Positions 11,752-24,419 of a stretch of 64,000 nt of DNA are shown piece after piece. Position 1 is the stretch's first letter. Every line of letters starts with the position of its first letter. This DNA comes from Siphonodentalium dalli. Its lineage: Eukaryota > Mollusca > Scaphopoda > Gadilida > Siphonodentaliidae. The notes beneath the pieces were generated by a model. It was not told where the DNA came from. It saw nothing but the letters and a program-made list of their open reading frames with translations, and ran no database searches. The translations under genes were made by a program, and so were the position numbers. The stretch is taken from NCBI GenBank assembly GCA_032622095.1, contig CP136066.1, forward strand, positions 46,722,911 through 46,786,910. The letters run 5' to 3'.

Positions 11752-12768
11752 CAGGGGCGTAGCAAGCAAATTTTATTGGGGGGTATAACCATTCATCGCG
11801 AAGCGATGACCCGACGCCGAAGGCGTCGGTGGGGAGAGCACGAGAGGGGGTCGCCCCCTCTCGATGGGGGGGGGGGGGGTCCGGGAAAATTTTCTGACAT
11901 TGGAAGCTTAAAGTGGCTCTCTGGTGGCTTCTGACCCATCTGACATTGTTTTCCCACCCTCTACATTATCATAGATTCTTTATTTATTCTTATCATTTAT
12001 CAATTGTAATTTAATTTCATAAAATGGTAGGCCGATTGAAAGTGTAATGAACAAATAGGTATATGGGAATTCATGTTGTGTTATTATCTAGTCATTAATG
12101 ATGTGAAATTACTCCCATAACTGGGATCAGATATTCAGAAAGTAAATATGTCACAAACAACCATGATAAAGTAGACTACATGGATACACACATCACCATG
12201 GTATGTATCGTGGGGTATTTATCGTGTGGGTATGAATAGTGTGGGTATGCATCGTGGGTATGTATAGTGGGTATGTATAGTGGGTAGGTATCACGGGGGT
12301 ATGTATCCTGGGTATGTACAGTGGGGGTATGTATAGCGTGGTTATGTATAGTGGTGGTATGTATCGTGTGAGTATGTATAGTGTGGGTATGTATAGTGTG
12401 GGTATGTATAATGTGGGTATGTATAGTGTGGGTATGCATAGCGTGGGTATGCATAGTGGTGGTGGTATATATTGTGTGGGTATGTATCGTGTGGGTATGT
12501 ATAGTGTGGGTATGTATAATGTGGGTATGCATAGTGTGGGTATGTATAGTGTTGGTATGTATAGTATGGGTATGTATCGTTTGGGTATGTATAGTTTGGG
12601 TTTGTATCATGGAGGTATGTATGGTGTGGGTATGTATCGTGGGGGTGTGCATTGTCGCGATCGTCGGCGATACTTCATTAGTTTGCCAAATATTTTTACT
12701 AACCTTTGGAAAATATTGGGGGGGGGGGTAAATATCACCCTTGCCCCCCTCCGGTTCCTACGCCCCTG
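11752..12768. mobile_element. 1,017-bp non-autonomous hAT element with minisatellite core
   Basis: The inverted ends are CAGGGGCGTAGCAAGC and GGTTCCTACGCCCCTG. A perfect 8-bp direct repeat GGGCAGAT lies at 11744-11751 and 12769-12776. An 8-bp TSD and ends starting CAGGGGCG are typical of hAT. G-rich sub-terminal tracts occur at both ends. The interior carries a 15-bp minisatellite and no transposase. Confidence 0.9.
12199..12650 (+). repeat. 15-bp minisatellite (gggtatgtatagtgt), about 30 units
   Basis: Imperfect tandem copies of a 15-bp unit, mostly ATGTATAGTGTGGGT, fill this interval. Because the unit is a multiple of three, long open frames appear on both strands encoding repeated pentapeptides (MYSVG-like on plus, HTHTI-like on minus). 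They are artefacts of the repeat. The array forms the core of the enclosing hAT element. Confidence 0.9.
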
Positions 12769-12776
12769 GGGCAGAT

Positions 12777-14549
12777 TGGAATATGAGTAAAGCTATAATC
12801 CATTTTAAGGCGCGAGAGCCCGGAGACATTTTTGAGATACCATTTTTTAAGAAATAAGACATACAATTGTTTTATCTGGCCAGTCATATTGTCCATGGGT
12901 TTGTCACTGAAATAGTAGTCACAATTTCAACGGAAAATTTTGAAAAATGTGACCTTTAGAACAAATTTTATGTACAAAGCTTTTGGTACGCTTTTTGATG
13001 AAACTTCAAAAATTATGTACAAAATAAATGTATAAGTGTGTTCAGGGGGGGGGGGGGGGAACTGCGGGACACAACGTACCGGGAGTGGGGGAGGGGGGGG
13101 GGGTACCTAGGCGTAAAAATTTACACATCATTTTTTTCCTTATTTCCCTGTCTCTATTGTAACATAATTATGCATGTACATTAATATGTAATGACAAAAT
13201 AGAAGTAAAACATCAATATAAGGTTCATTAATCTCAATTGAGCTGCATGTACAACGGGTATAGAATCGCCACGTCTAGAGATACACGTTTATTCATTAAT
13301 TCCTTACACGACGTTCATCGCCCGCAGATAATAAAGTAGGGACAATTGGAATTGCATGTTTTTGTAATATTATTTGATGAGATTTCGAAAAACTCTTGTT
13401 CGGTCATGTTGAATTCTGTTAAATTTGTCTTCCTAATGTTTGCTGGCTATATCCGCGTGGTGCACGGTAAGCACTGCATTCTAAAAGAAAATGTTTTCGA
13501 CTGCTATAGCACCAACGTGTTCTACTGGAGCGGGTGACATGGGGCCATGACGCCCTCTCCAGTACTGGAACGGGTGACACGAGGCCATGTCACCCTCTCT
13601 AGTACTGGAGAGGGTGACATGGTCTCATGTCACCCTCCTAACTGCCCAATCAGCTTCCGACGTGCTAACACGAGTTGGACAAAGGTGTGTGTGTGAAGGG
13701 GTGTGTGCTTAGCGCTATAACTCAGTATACGCATTCCATACAGCTCAAAACTAAATAAATACTAAAGTTCATATCACTATTCAATAATACACAGCAGTTA
13801 TGCATGTAATGATTGAAATGCACATATCCTATACAAGAACACCATACCATGTTGTCATATCAGATTGTCTGGTTCTGGATATATGTGTTTATTATAATTT
13901 AATTGGCAATACATAACCAAAATATGTATTCAATGGTTAGTCCTGGTTTCGTCACAGTATGGTACAGCAACTGGTTACAATAAAGTGTATTACTGGCAGC
14001 ACTGGCCGGGGTATTGGCTTCATACATTCAGGGTATATTTCAATGCAAAACAATTAGGAGGAATGTGGCTAAAATGTCTCCGTTGGGGTGTATGCACGTT
14101 GAAATTGCCAACTTCACTCTTTGAACTATACCAAACCTTATATATCATGGCGCTTCGCAAAATTAATTTAAGAAAGTATACATACAGGTAATTAGATACA
14201 TGTATGACACAAATTATATAATTGTTGTATATACCGGATTATAGAGTTTATGTGTCGATTTGATGTATTTATATACATTCATGCACCCGTGCCTGACATT
14301 CGGAAGCAGAACTCCGCCATTATACATTCTACCTCATTTGTCTCCCTATGGCATATGCATGTTCCCTACATTACCCACAAAACCAGAGATATGTTCATCG
14401 TCATGTAAAATTGTACGTTGATACTTTATGTGTTGCTATATGATATGATATGATTTCAATAAAATTTAGATGTGAGTGTTCACATGTGTGTTGTTCATGT
14501 TAACCTTACGACCAGATAATAAACAAACTCCCAAGAATCTTATCATGCA
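12777..14549. other. Intergenic, poly-G tracts; no recognised gene
   Basis: It has a G-tract module at about 13046-13150 (aactgcgggacacaacgtacc, G-run, gtacctaggcgtaa) that is repeated at about 14706-14800 inside the next element. Otherwise it is AT-rich DNA with no coding signal apart from the small palindromic array at 13521-13638. Confidence 0.4.
13521..13638. repeat. Three-unit array of about 40 bp, each unit itself palindromic
   Basis: Each unit carries GGGTGACATG facing CATGTCACCC, with units joined by agtactgga-type linkers (ctctccagtactgga at about 13554, ctctctagtactgga at about 13595). Every unit can fold alone and with its neighbours. Confidence 0.7.
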
Positions 14550-14557
14550 GCAGTTGG

Positions 14558-15737
14558 CATAGACGTATGGACCAGGGGGCAAGGGGCTGCAGCCCACCCC
14601 ATCCCAAAAGATTGGAAAAGGTGAACATTCGGGCAATTTTAGGGCAAAACATGTATTTTCAAGTTATTTTATCATCAAAATTCTATTGTTTGCCGGGGAG
14701 GGGCCGGAAAAAAACTGCGGGACACAACGTACCGGGGGGGTGGGGGGGGGGTACCTAGGCGTAACAAATTTACACGTAAATTTTTTCCTTAGTCATTTGG
14801 GGGGGGGGGGGGGTTGGGTTGTCGGAAAAAATTTGCATGTAATTTGTTTCCAAATTTTCTCTCATTTTATAGAATATGGATTAACCTTAATATCCAAATC
14901 ATATATACATGAGTAGTACAATCCACCTAAAACAATTTTGGTTAACCACTGTCTTGGTTTACATGTGATATTGACCCCATTAACCCTCTTAATAATGCCG
15001 ACTATGTCAGTGTCTACCAGTCGAATGCAGAATTCTACCCTGTGATCGCTTATCTGGCAAATTTTTACTGCAGAACTATCCCATGTATTAAACAATTTCT
15101 CCTCCAATGGTATCAGAAAACAGTTATATGCTGGTATCTCACTCATGTCATTTGCATCTTTTTCAAAGTTGAGGTAATGACTAGTTGTCATTTTTTAAAG
15201 TGCATACAAAGCGTTGCGATCACCAATATACATGTTTGTACATGTCATGACATCACGAGGTACAAATCTGCGTTCTACTGGTAGACAATGACCATTTTAG
15301 TCATAATAATCTAAACTAACTTACCAAGCACCTTCTCGTGAATTGTATGCTCCGGCGTTTTTTCGGTTTCCGGTCAAACCGAGTTGTTGTCCGGCTGGGG
15401 TAGATTTGATTTTTTTTTCTGGGGGGGGGGGGGGGGGGGCAAATGGTCAGTGGAAAAAAACTGCAGTTTTTGCTGTTTGGGGGGGGGGGGGGTACCCAAA
15501 CCGAAGAAAACAGTTTTTTTCCCCGCCCCCCTGTTGTTTGTAGTTATTTTCACATTCCTATCCGGAAAAACAATACACGTGAGTCCATAGTCAAGCTGTT
15601 TGCCCGTATTGCAATGAATAACCATGAAATACGCCAAAGTACATCAATATATAAGGCATAGAAATTATCGGAACAAAATTCGGACAAAACAATCCAGCCC
15701 CCCCCCCCCCTGATTTTTTCGGGCCCGTACGCCTATG
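14558..15737. mobile_element. About 1.18-kb hAT-like element (CATAGGCGTACGG family)
   Basis: The left end CATAGACGTATGGACC is inverted against the right end GGCCCGTACGCCTATG. Flanks GCAGTTGG (14550-14557) and GCAGTCAG (15738-15745) could be an 8-bp TSD with two mismatches. It contains several very long G-runs (for example about 15421-15440) and no transposase. The related element at 21186-21543 has a perfect 8-bp TSD, which supports the hAT assignment. Confidence 0.65.
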
Positions 15738-15745
15738 GCAGTCAG

Positions 15746-16189
15746 CAAACGACATGAACTTGGTCATCTCTATACTGAATATTGGCAAGACTGTTCGCCT
15801 TACATTTTTGCTGACCGGAGGGTATCTATGTCACGCGGTTATAAGGTAACGTACATAATGTTTTTGTCGAAGGGGCACACATTTTATGGATAAGCTGTCA
15901 AAAATAGCTCTGATGCCGTCACATCACAATACGGCTAATTCTAGAATTGGTAATAAATGATACAAGATTTCGTCATTTATTAATTATCATTTCTTAAATG
16001 AGCCATAATTTTCGTCGTTTTTCATTTGAAGTTTTTCTCTTGGTCCATGCACATACAAGATGCGTTACACGATCTGCGTTGTGTCTACAATGGTATCATT
16101 TTAGCTCAAGTTTACGACGCCAATTTGATCTATTGTAGTGAGTTGGTGTACTTGCGTGCGTACGTCCGTCAGCATTCCATTTGGCAGTA
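15746..16189. other. Intergenic, no recognised gene
   Basis: AT-rich sequence without recognisable coding or repeat structure by eye. Confidence 0.3.
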
Positions 16190-16885
16190 TAAGCACTACA
16201 ATTTCCTATGGCGCGGCCTACAGGTCGCAGTCCTTGTCGGATCTTCATAAACCCCCATCGGCCATCTTGGATTTAATTAGGAATTCCCATGGTGTGGCCT
16301 ACAGGTCGCAACGTTCATCCGATCTTCACGCAATTTCATATGCAGGTTCGTGTTATGAACTATAAGATAAGAACAAACTATGTTGGATTCGTTGTGTTTT
16401 CCAAAATGGCTGCTATCGGCCATTTTGGATTTTACTATATATATAGTATAAGCACAACAAGTTCATATGGCGCGGCCTACAGGTCGCAGTTCTTGTCGGA
16501 CCTTCATGAAATGTCATACAGTTGTTTGTCATGGTATAGATGGGAACGTCCTATTGTGGACCCGGTCCGTCACCCAAAATGCCCGCGTAACTTTTTTCGA
16601 CTTATGTTATAAAACATGGCAACCAGCGGCCATCTTGTATTTCAGTTCGGAATCCAGTAGCACACAACGCAGGCCACATCCCTCATTTGATCCCACCAAA
16701 TTTCATAGCGAACTTCGATGTGACCTCTAGGCGGGTGCTTGCCACCCCCCCCAGAAATATGTTAAAAATATGGCCGCCAGCAGCCATCTTGGAGTTTACT
16801 CTTTATATGATTAAATCCTTAGCACACCCTACAAGTCACCTTCTGTCATCCGATTGTCACCAATTTTCATATGGATCTGTAGTCT
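16190..16885 (+). repeat. Degenerate tandem repeat with ggcctacaggtcgca motif
   Basis: The phrase gg-cctacaggtcgca, then cttgtcggatcttcat, then an aaaatggc... ggccatcttgga block, recurs at about 16213, 16293, 16474 and, more diverged, 16650 and 16820. The spacing is uneven, about 80-190 bp. The same sentence occurs in the tandem units at about 5129-5240 and 7075-7185 (cctacatgtcacagttcttgtc), so this is a dispersed family. Short open frames here reflect the repeat. Confidence 0.6.
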
Positions 16886-19800
16886 ACTCAACGGATTAAT
16901 TAGACACGCCGTATTGTGAGAGACTGTACATAGACATAAATTGCTTACAAAACTAACACTGTCCGCGCATAGCGTTACCACATGGTTATGTACGCTCTAA
17001 ATGTGCGTGTACTTAATTTCAAATTTAAGTTGGACGCAATATCGTGAATCGGAAAATAAAAAAAATATCTATCATGCCTCTCAGATTGAGTCATACTATA
17101 TATATATAAGATGAAGCTATTGTTCATGAAACTGGATCCTGATCTATGCTGTATCCTGTCTGCGTATTAGCCATGTCCCGGTTATCCATTATGTCACGAC
17201 ATGACCTTGATTCTGCGATATTCTAAATTCAATGATATGGGAAAATTAGTAGCATATATATGCGTGTCGGTATCTTGAGAGAGCCATCATATTGACAATT
17301 TGACAGCTATATTTAAATTTCACAACATTCACATATACATGCATTGTGTTTGACACACATTTCCTCTGATAATGCCACTAGCAGGAAACGCTATTTCTGC
17401 CGAGTTGGCGTTCGCCATTAAGTACTTGTTTATTGCACAATTATTGTCCCTGCGAATCTATAAAATGAAACTTGAAGCTAAATATGTCACATGTGTGATA
17501 GTCGGTTATGACCTCGATAAACACTGCCGATAAACTCATTACTTGAAGTGGGTCAGATAAACGGGTTGTGCCTCTGTTCACAGGATCTGCGAAACTCTGG
17601 GTGTTTCTTTTTTTCAAATTTCATAGAACACTATTCTCACATGGTTATGAAATTTAACATTAATTGACCTTATATAACGTTGAATATAAGGGAGACTCGG
17701 AGAGCGTGATTGCGCTTTGTGTGGGTGAAACCAGGTGTCGTGTTTCAGTTTAAATTTATATTCAGATTCATATCAGTCCTGACAGTCCATAAGGCCACAA
17801 TAGTCACTATTCGCAATACATTATGTGAAGATTGAGAAAATTATCAATATTTTACCAAAAATACAGATTTAGTGTTGGCATACCTATGACGATGAATGAG
17901 ATATCCAGACAGATGAAACAAACATAATATATGAATTTCCAGAAGACCAAATATTAAAGACAACAAAGTGATATGACGCTGGATACAATAATTTGTAGCC
18001 AATTTGGTATACTTGGTTCAGTCTAGATCCAAAAATAGGAAGTTTGAAAAAGCCGACTTGAAACCTTGAAATACGGAATCATTAGTAACACTTCCAGTCC
18101 CTTAGTATGCAAAGCACTAAAGTTCCTATTTAAAGTTTTGTGATCTGCTTCGATTCATTATAGGCAACTATAGCAAAATACTGACCAAAAATTGGTGATA
18201 AACATCCAAAATGCTTGCCAAAATATCTGTCAAAATGCAAAAATATCGATTTTCGGTAATACTTTGACACTGTTGTGAACTTGCGCTGACGATATGGAGA
18301 GACAGTGGGGATTCTGACCCTTTGTACTAAAATAATCAACATACAGTACATTGGAAACATTTAAGAAGGACTGGGTATAAATCTATAGCTCCACGATAAT
18401 GAAGCTCAATCAAGCCTTCGTGCAACCATTACTAGGGACAACCATAATACTGCATTGGAATTCCAAGCGTTGCAGATCCAAAGATCTATAGGATACTTAC
18501 TGCATTGATTTGTATATATAGACGGGCTACCGAAATCCCACCGTGTTTTTCGGCGGAATTAGCAACCCTGCTGATTTGAAGTTCGGTGCGACGCGCGAAG
18601 CGCGAAGGCACCAGTATGGTCCTGCGAATATTCGATTATTCGAGTCGAAGTCGAGTCGATGTCTAAAGTCGAGTCGAATTCGAGTCGATTTTTATAACTC
18701 GAATATCTAATTTCGAATATGAAACAATAACATTTTGGTATTTCGATTGTTGGGCTGCATGGTCCAACAAATTTACGCGTCAAACTATGCTCCCACAACG
18801 TTCAATATAGAATTAACTTCTCGGCCCATTTGCCGATTTGTCTTCTATATTTACACTCCTAAATATCTGTGTCCATGTAGTGCAAGTTTAAATGTCGGGA
18901 TTTGTCACGTGACGCCAGGGAACCGGTTGCGACATTGTGTTTATAGGATTAGGGAACCGATTGTAACATTCATCTATATCGGGTATACTTGTTGAGCCAG
19001 CCTATTCCAAACTAACATGTTATCTTGTCGTGTCAGGGGGTGGTCTTGTGGTCGGCAAAAAGTTTCAGGCTTCAAAGTCCGGGTGGGTAGATGGTTCCGA
19101 GCCCCGAAATACTGTTTTATTCCGGTTTCATGTATTTTTTGCCAAATGTCATCTTCGACAATTTATTACAGCTATGCACAGAAAATGTTGGTTCTGCGTA
19201 TGTTATATGCCCAGATACAGTGTCTGGTGACAGATACTAGGGCGTGTCTAAGAATAATTATGATATTGTTATCCAAGGGCGATAATCAGTATAATGACTG
19301 GTGCACACTTAACTGCACGAGCGCGCTTTTTAACTGTGTTTTCGCGTCAGACCCCATCCACACATCACATAGCTGAATGCTTCCAGCGCCTATTTTAAAC
19401 AAACGTAACGAGCTAAAATATATTATTTCAGTTATTAAAGGGACATCGTAATCGTGTTCGCCCCTTTCAATGCAGATATTAGGTTCTAATACATTATACG
19501 TCGTTGAAGCATCTATAATACCAGGAAACCGAATATGTCGCCACGCCGGCACACACATACAATACACCACGATGGAAGCACTGAGCTAAACGCTATTTAT
19601 TAATTGCCAACATTCATGGATTTATTTATATTGCTATAATGTGAACAGGACTTCATATCGTGCTCCAAATAAACTTATTTCCAATCTGATACATATTTGT
19701 AGAAGCCATATATACATGATGTTAATGCCATTTGCTTTGGTTATGTTGACAAATATGCTAATCGCCTGTTAAACTGCGTATGAACTTCGAAAGTATGGTA

Positions 19801-19910
19801 TGTTGAACGACATTTTGCATATATGTTTTAATAAAAACCAAAGCAACGACTTCTAATAAAGAGCGTTTATAATTAACAACACGTGAACAGACAGCCGGTT
19901 CAGAGGCCCC
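16886..19910. other. Intergenic, about 3 kb, no recognised gene
   Basis: No coding region is supported. A low-complexity patch at about 18620-18715 repeats gagtcga / ttcgaat words. The remainder looks like unique AT-rich DNA. Confidence 0.35.
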
Positions 19911-19981
19911 TGGGGAAAATTACTAAAATACCAATAAGGTTAACTGGTATAGTCTATATTGGTATTTTAGTAATTCCCCCA
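19911..19981. repeat. 71-bp hairpin, arms about 25 bp
   Basis: TGGGGAAAATTACTAAAATACCAATA is too long to be chance: its left arm (19911-19936) is the inverted copy of 19957-19981, with one mismatch in the GGGG(A)AA region and a 20-base loop. It may be a tiny foldback element or a hairpin transcript. Confidence 0.7.
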
Positions 19982-20860
19982 GTGGTATGTGGGCTGGTTC
20001 ACAGTGATATGTTCTTTCGCGGATCCCGGTGTGCCCTCGCGGTCCGTATACTATATATATATACATAGTTTAAACATATTTATTTGTCTAATTTATGTAA
20101 CATATTATATATGACACAAACATTGTATATACAGACAATGGGATTGGAGGACAAGTGCTGACTCACTTATGGGTACCCCCTCTCCCATATGTTATCACAC
20201 TGAAAAATAAAATAATTAATAATGCTATATATCTTTTTTATTTCATAGTTAATAAACATGTGATGCAGATGTAATACATGTATAAGATCTGAGATTCGCG
20301 TGTGTGGGTTGTGATAATATACATAATAATAAAATAACACATATTATGTATTAGTATCTTGCCGATATATATACGGGGTACATATACAATATATTTTACA
20401 ATCAAATTATAACATAATAATATAGAAAGGCAAATAAATAATAATTATTAATAATAATAATAATAGCTGACAAAAGCATTTATATAAACAAAACTGAGTA
20501 TAAATCATTCACTATTATCCTCGATGTCAAAATGTTCGGACTAATTGTCTCAACATGATTATTGTCTACAGTGCGATTGGGTGATTTGAATCTCAAATGA
20601 TGTCCAACTCTATGGAAATATATTTTGTTTTGTTACAGCAATTGGAAATGTATATATAGTCCGGTCTTGGCGGTTTACAGTTAGTAGCGGACACCCCGCC
20701 AATATTGCAACTACCGGCCACGTCCCTGCTATAGCTTACCAGTTTGTTATTAATTACTACCATTTCTGAAACACCCCTCCGTGCTAGCAAGATGTTATTC
20801 AGTTAAATGTGTTTATAATAATACACATGGACTAGATCCCAACCATATTTCGGACCAACT
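19982..20860. other. AT-rich intergenic stretch
   Basis: Simple AT-rich sequence, including taataataa runs around 20440-20465. No gene is recognised. Confidence 0.35.
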
Positions 20861-21055
20861 GCGGATCACAACGTAGGTCTTAACTTTAAGATTATCTTAT
20901 GACACCTCACAGCAGTCGTAAAGTTAAGACCAAAGTTATGACCATCTTAAGTTAAGACCTTGTTCGTGAAACGCACTTATGACTGAAGTTTGAACTTATG
21001 ACCATCTTAAGTCCCAACTATGTCATAAGTTGCCTTCATGAAACAGGCCCCTGAA
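20861..21055. repeat. Short repeat with accatcttaagt direct repeats, ending cttcatgaaacaggccc
   Basis: cttatgaccatcttaagt-like words recur at about 20936-20955 and 20996-21012, and gtgaaac / atgaaac motifs precede each end. The minus-strand terminus gggcctgtttcatgaag resembles ends of common invertebrate MITEs, but no TSD was established. Confidence 0.4.
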
Positions 21056-21185
21056 GTTCAGAACGTATCGCTATCTAATCACCACTCACGTCGTGGTCAG
21101 CAGAGTGGTGTAACTCATTGCTTAGGACTGAGTGCGTATACTGCAAGAAATCAACCCGGGGTATACAGAGATTGATACAAAATTG

Positions 21186-21543
21186 CATGGCCGTACGGGC
21201 GCCCGAAATTTTGCGGTGTGGAGCTGAGAATATTAGCCCGAATAATTTTTCATGATTTAGTTTTTGTCGAATCACTGTGTTTGTAGAATATACAGTATAT
21301 ATACAGACAAAAAAGTAACAAAATGGTCCAAATTAGCTTAAAATATGTCAAATTCGGGCAGAAATGTGGAAATTATTGTAAATTGACACATTTTCCCACA
21401 AAATAACATTCAATTTGCCTGAATATTGCCCGAATTTGACCCCAAAAAATCTTAAATTTGCCCGAATATTGCCCGAATTATTGGAGATTCGGGCATTAAG
21501 GGGGATGCAGTCCCCCCCAAGCACCCCGGCCCATACGGCCATG
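21186..21543. mobile_element. 358-bp hAT MITE with perfect 8-bp TSD
   Basis: The ends CATGGCCGTACGGGC and GGCCCATACGGCCATG are inverted copies. CAAAATTG at 21178-21185 is repeated exactly at 21544-21551. The interior repeats ttgcccgaat several times. The TIR family is the same as the element at 14558-15737 and the orphan end at 10615. Confidence 0.9.
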
Positions 21544-21551
21544 CAAAATTG

Positions 21552-24419
21552 GGCGACCAAGTGCACAGAATGGGGTGGGTTTACACATTTAGATTCACAA
21601 CAACGGCATCATGTGCCATCATCCATCCATTGGATAGTACATTTGAACTCCACATGCACAGTCTACATTCCAAACATCTGGAAATATCGTTCATAAATCT
21701 TAAATGTATGTTTTAATTGGTACTCAATCAAATATATAGATATATTCTAATCACCCGTTGGATATAAATCACACATAAATCGCATATTCGATATACATTT
21801 GTATGACGTCTGAAGAGTCCAGTTTCGGGGTCCAAGTTTCCAATTATTCTATGGGGTGGACCCTGGGGTGGTATCCGATATCCCATGTATTGTGTTTCCA
21901 ATGGAAATCTATGATGGGGCACATTTCAAACAAATGCTCTCAGTGTTGGTGCATTGTGTATACAGTTGGATTTTTCGGACAGGAAGAATGAAGTAGAGTG
22001 GGTTGGGGTGCATTTGTAACTTCCCTTTATGTGCGCCAAGTTATGTAAATAAAAGTTCTTCTTGGTAACTATAGAGTTTGATCAGAAAGAATCGTCCCTT
22101 TCAGTGGGTGATTGTTGTGGACGAAATATGTGGTGGACACCCGGTAGGTCACGATGCGTATGCCCCTGTAGGCCTGTTTGTGTATAAAAGTTCTCGTCGA
22201 TAATGACCGGTAAATCTGATCCGGTGAACGCAACTGAGCATATCTCAATTCCGATCACCCTGACGACAAGGACGCCTGCTAGCCAGTGCGGACAAACATA
22301 ACTGTTGGACTTAATCCTTTGTAATAATATTATTTGGGACCCGGACACACGTACACATGACACAATCCATAATATTGTGATCGTCTGTCCGCGGCTTAAA
22401 GGGTGTTATATGCAAATCCGAATTAAAGTCATATTTTAAAAAAATGTCCATAAAAATTATTTCAATAGTGTATAATATAATATATAATCTCTCATTTTAT
22501 GGCGTTTTATTTTTATTTGATGTTTGATTTATACTGTAAAACTGCTTTTCAAGTGAACTACCAATCATGATAAGGAAAACGTTCGGCTGACCCTTAAGGC
22601 CAATACGAAACAACGGTTGTCGCATAGTATATTCCATCCTCGGCGAATGTGTAAATCTCTCAAGTTAATTATATGAAATGTTTCATTAGGGTGGATACAC
22701 ACATGCATGTAATGTCTGTATGTAAAATACATGTATTTTACATGGCCACACCAATAATTGACAAAATTAATCACCTTCGCGCGAGAGGTCAATTTCACCA
22801 GTGAGTAGTTATAAGCCATTATCAAACAAACTGCCATCAAGAAATTTCAGGCCAGTCATAAACATGTCTTCTTTCATGGATGCCGAAATGAGTAATTCTT
22901 GTCTGATATATGTTGCTGTTTTTCACGAGTTATAATTCATTTCGAAAAGTGGATTAGAGCCGGTCGATTTTATACTTGATTTGTGTCTGTCATTTCTTGG
23001 AAACAGGGTCATCCAAAACAGAAATAAAATATGCAGAATTCTTTTATAGGATGATACCGGCTTGTTGAGATTTCTCTGATAATTTGAGAGCGAGCTCATA
23101 TGATAACATTAATTCAATTGGGATTGCAAATATTCATTATAGCGCCAACAAATAATGCAGGTACAGCGTTGAAATTAAAAAGAGTGACACCCCCCCCCCA
23201 TTTATATATATGTTTCTCAAGCCAAAGGTTGAACAAGCTCCTACCTGTCACAAGCTTGAATTATAACATTCTCTACCATAATCCATGATTGGGGGAGGGG
23301 ATGGTTCTCGAAAGCTTCCAATAACTAAGGGAGTTAATTGAATGTATCAGCCGGGATTATCTGGGCAAGAATTACAATATAATGTTTTACTTAAATATTC
23401 CATAGTAGTAAATTTTGCGTATACATGTATAACTGTATAACACAAGAGATGAAAGGTGGCGTAGTTGGGAACTCGTAGCTAGGCAACCCTTTCGCCGAAT
23501 GAAGACAAACAGCAACACCATGCATTCAAATTTAAAGCTGTATAATATGTTCATAATTATATGAATAGCATAAATTGCTGCATATTAGATTAATCACTCG
23601 TAGAAAACAGACACGACAGACATGACTTCGATATTTATAAAGTAGGGTGTCAGTACTCAGGGTGCTGTGTGCACACCCCCCCCCCCCCCCCGGTCGAGGA
23701 AATATGCAATGGTGAATTCGGTAGCTTCTGGGATAATTTTGCTCCCCGTGTATGTTGGGGGTCATAGCCCCCTGCGTTGTGGAAGAGGCCATCACTGGTA
23801 TTAACATCAATAGAATACTGACAATGATTTAAACAGAACGTCGACCATTTCAGTTATCGCGCGAATAATTATTTTAAGCGGCCTGACGACTTCGTCCCAG
23901 TCAACGGCTCTTCATCGGTTCAGAGTTTAACTCACTGTGGTCAAACACAGTCGCAATGATTGGGTTGTCAGCGGACACATATTACACGGTGTGTGTGATC
24001 CATGTAAAACTCCAAATACACGATATTTACAGAGATTACATGCATGTGTGTATCCACCCTTAGCGGGCGTGCGAAAACGATGTATTAATAGTGCCTCACA
24101 CAAGCAATGCCTTGAACACGCCCCCTGTGTATATTGCAGACGAATCCGAGAGCACCAATCGTACTTTATTCGATTAGCATAAGCGTAGTAATATGCAATT
24201 TGAATGTGACTGTTAACATGTTGCAAACTTAACAGGAAGTCATATGAGCGACGACCGTTGAACAAGGAAGAAGTGAGTTCGTTCCTCCTATCCGATATGG
24301 GGCTCATTTTCTCTTAATGGATGTTTTCTTATAGGATCTACGTGTAAGCGACCAAACAGTTGTATGATTGGCGCTGTGAAACTGGCTTCCCATTTCTGAC
24401 AGACACTTTCATATTAACG
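21552..24419. other. Intergenic, about 2.9 kb, no recognised gene
   Basis: Several short open frames are present, but none has a recognisable domain or splice context. Short C-runs occur at about 23191 and 23677-23692. Confidence 0.35.

Noticed and set aside
12176-12790. Long open frames on both strands encoding MYSVG-like or HTHTI-like repeats
   Set aside because: The frame is open only because the 15-bp minisatellite unit is a multiple of three; there is no independent coding signal.
22082-22363. Minus-strand frame considered as a possible later exon of the SDR gene
   Set aside because: No YxxxK, PG motif or family-like C-terminus, and no clear splice sites at its edges.
23927-24307. 126-codon minus-strand open frame
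   Set aside because: No domain, no coding context and an overlapping open frame on the other strand; length is within chance for this window.
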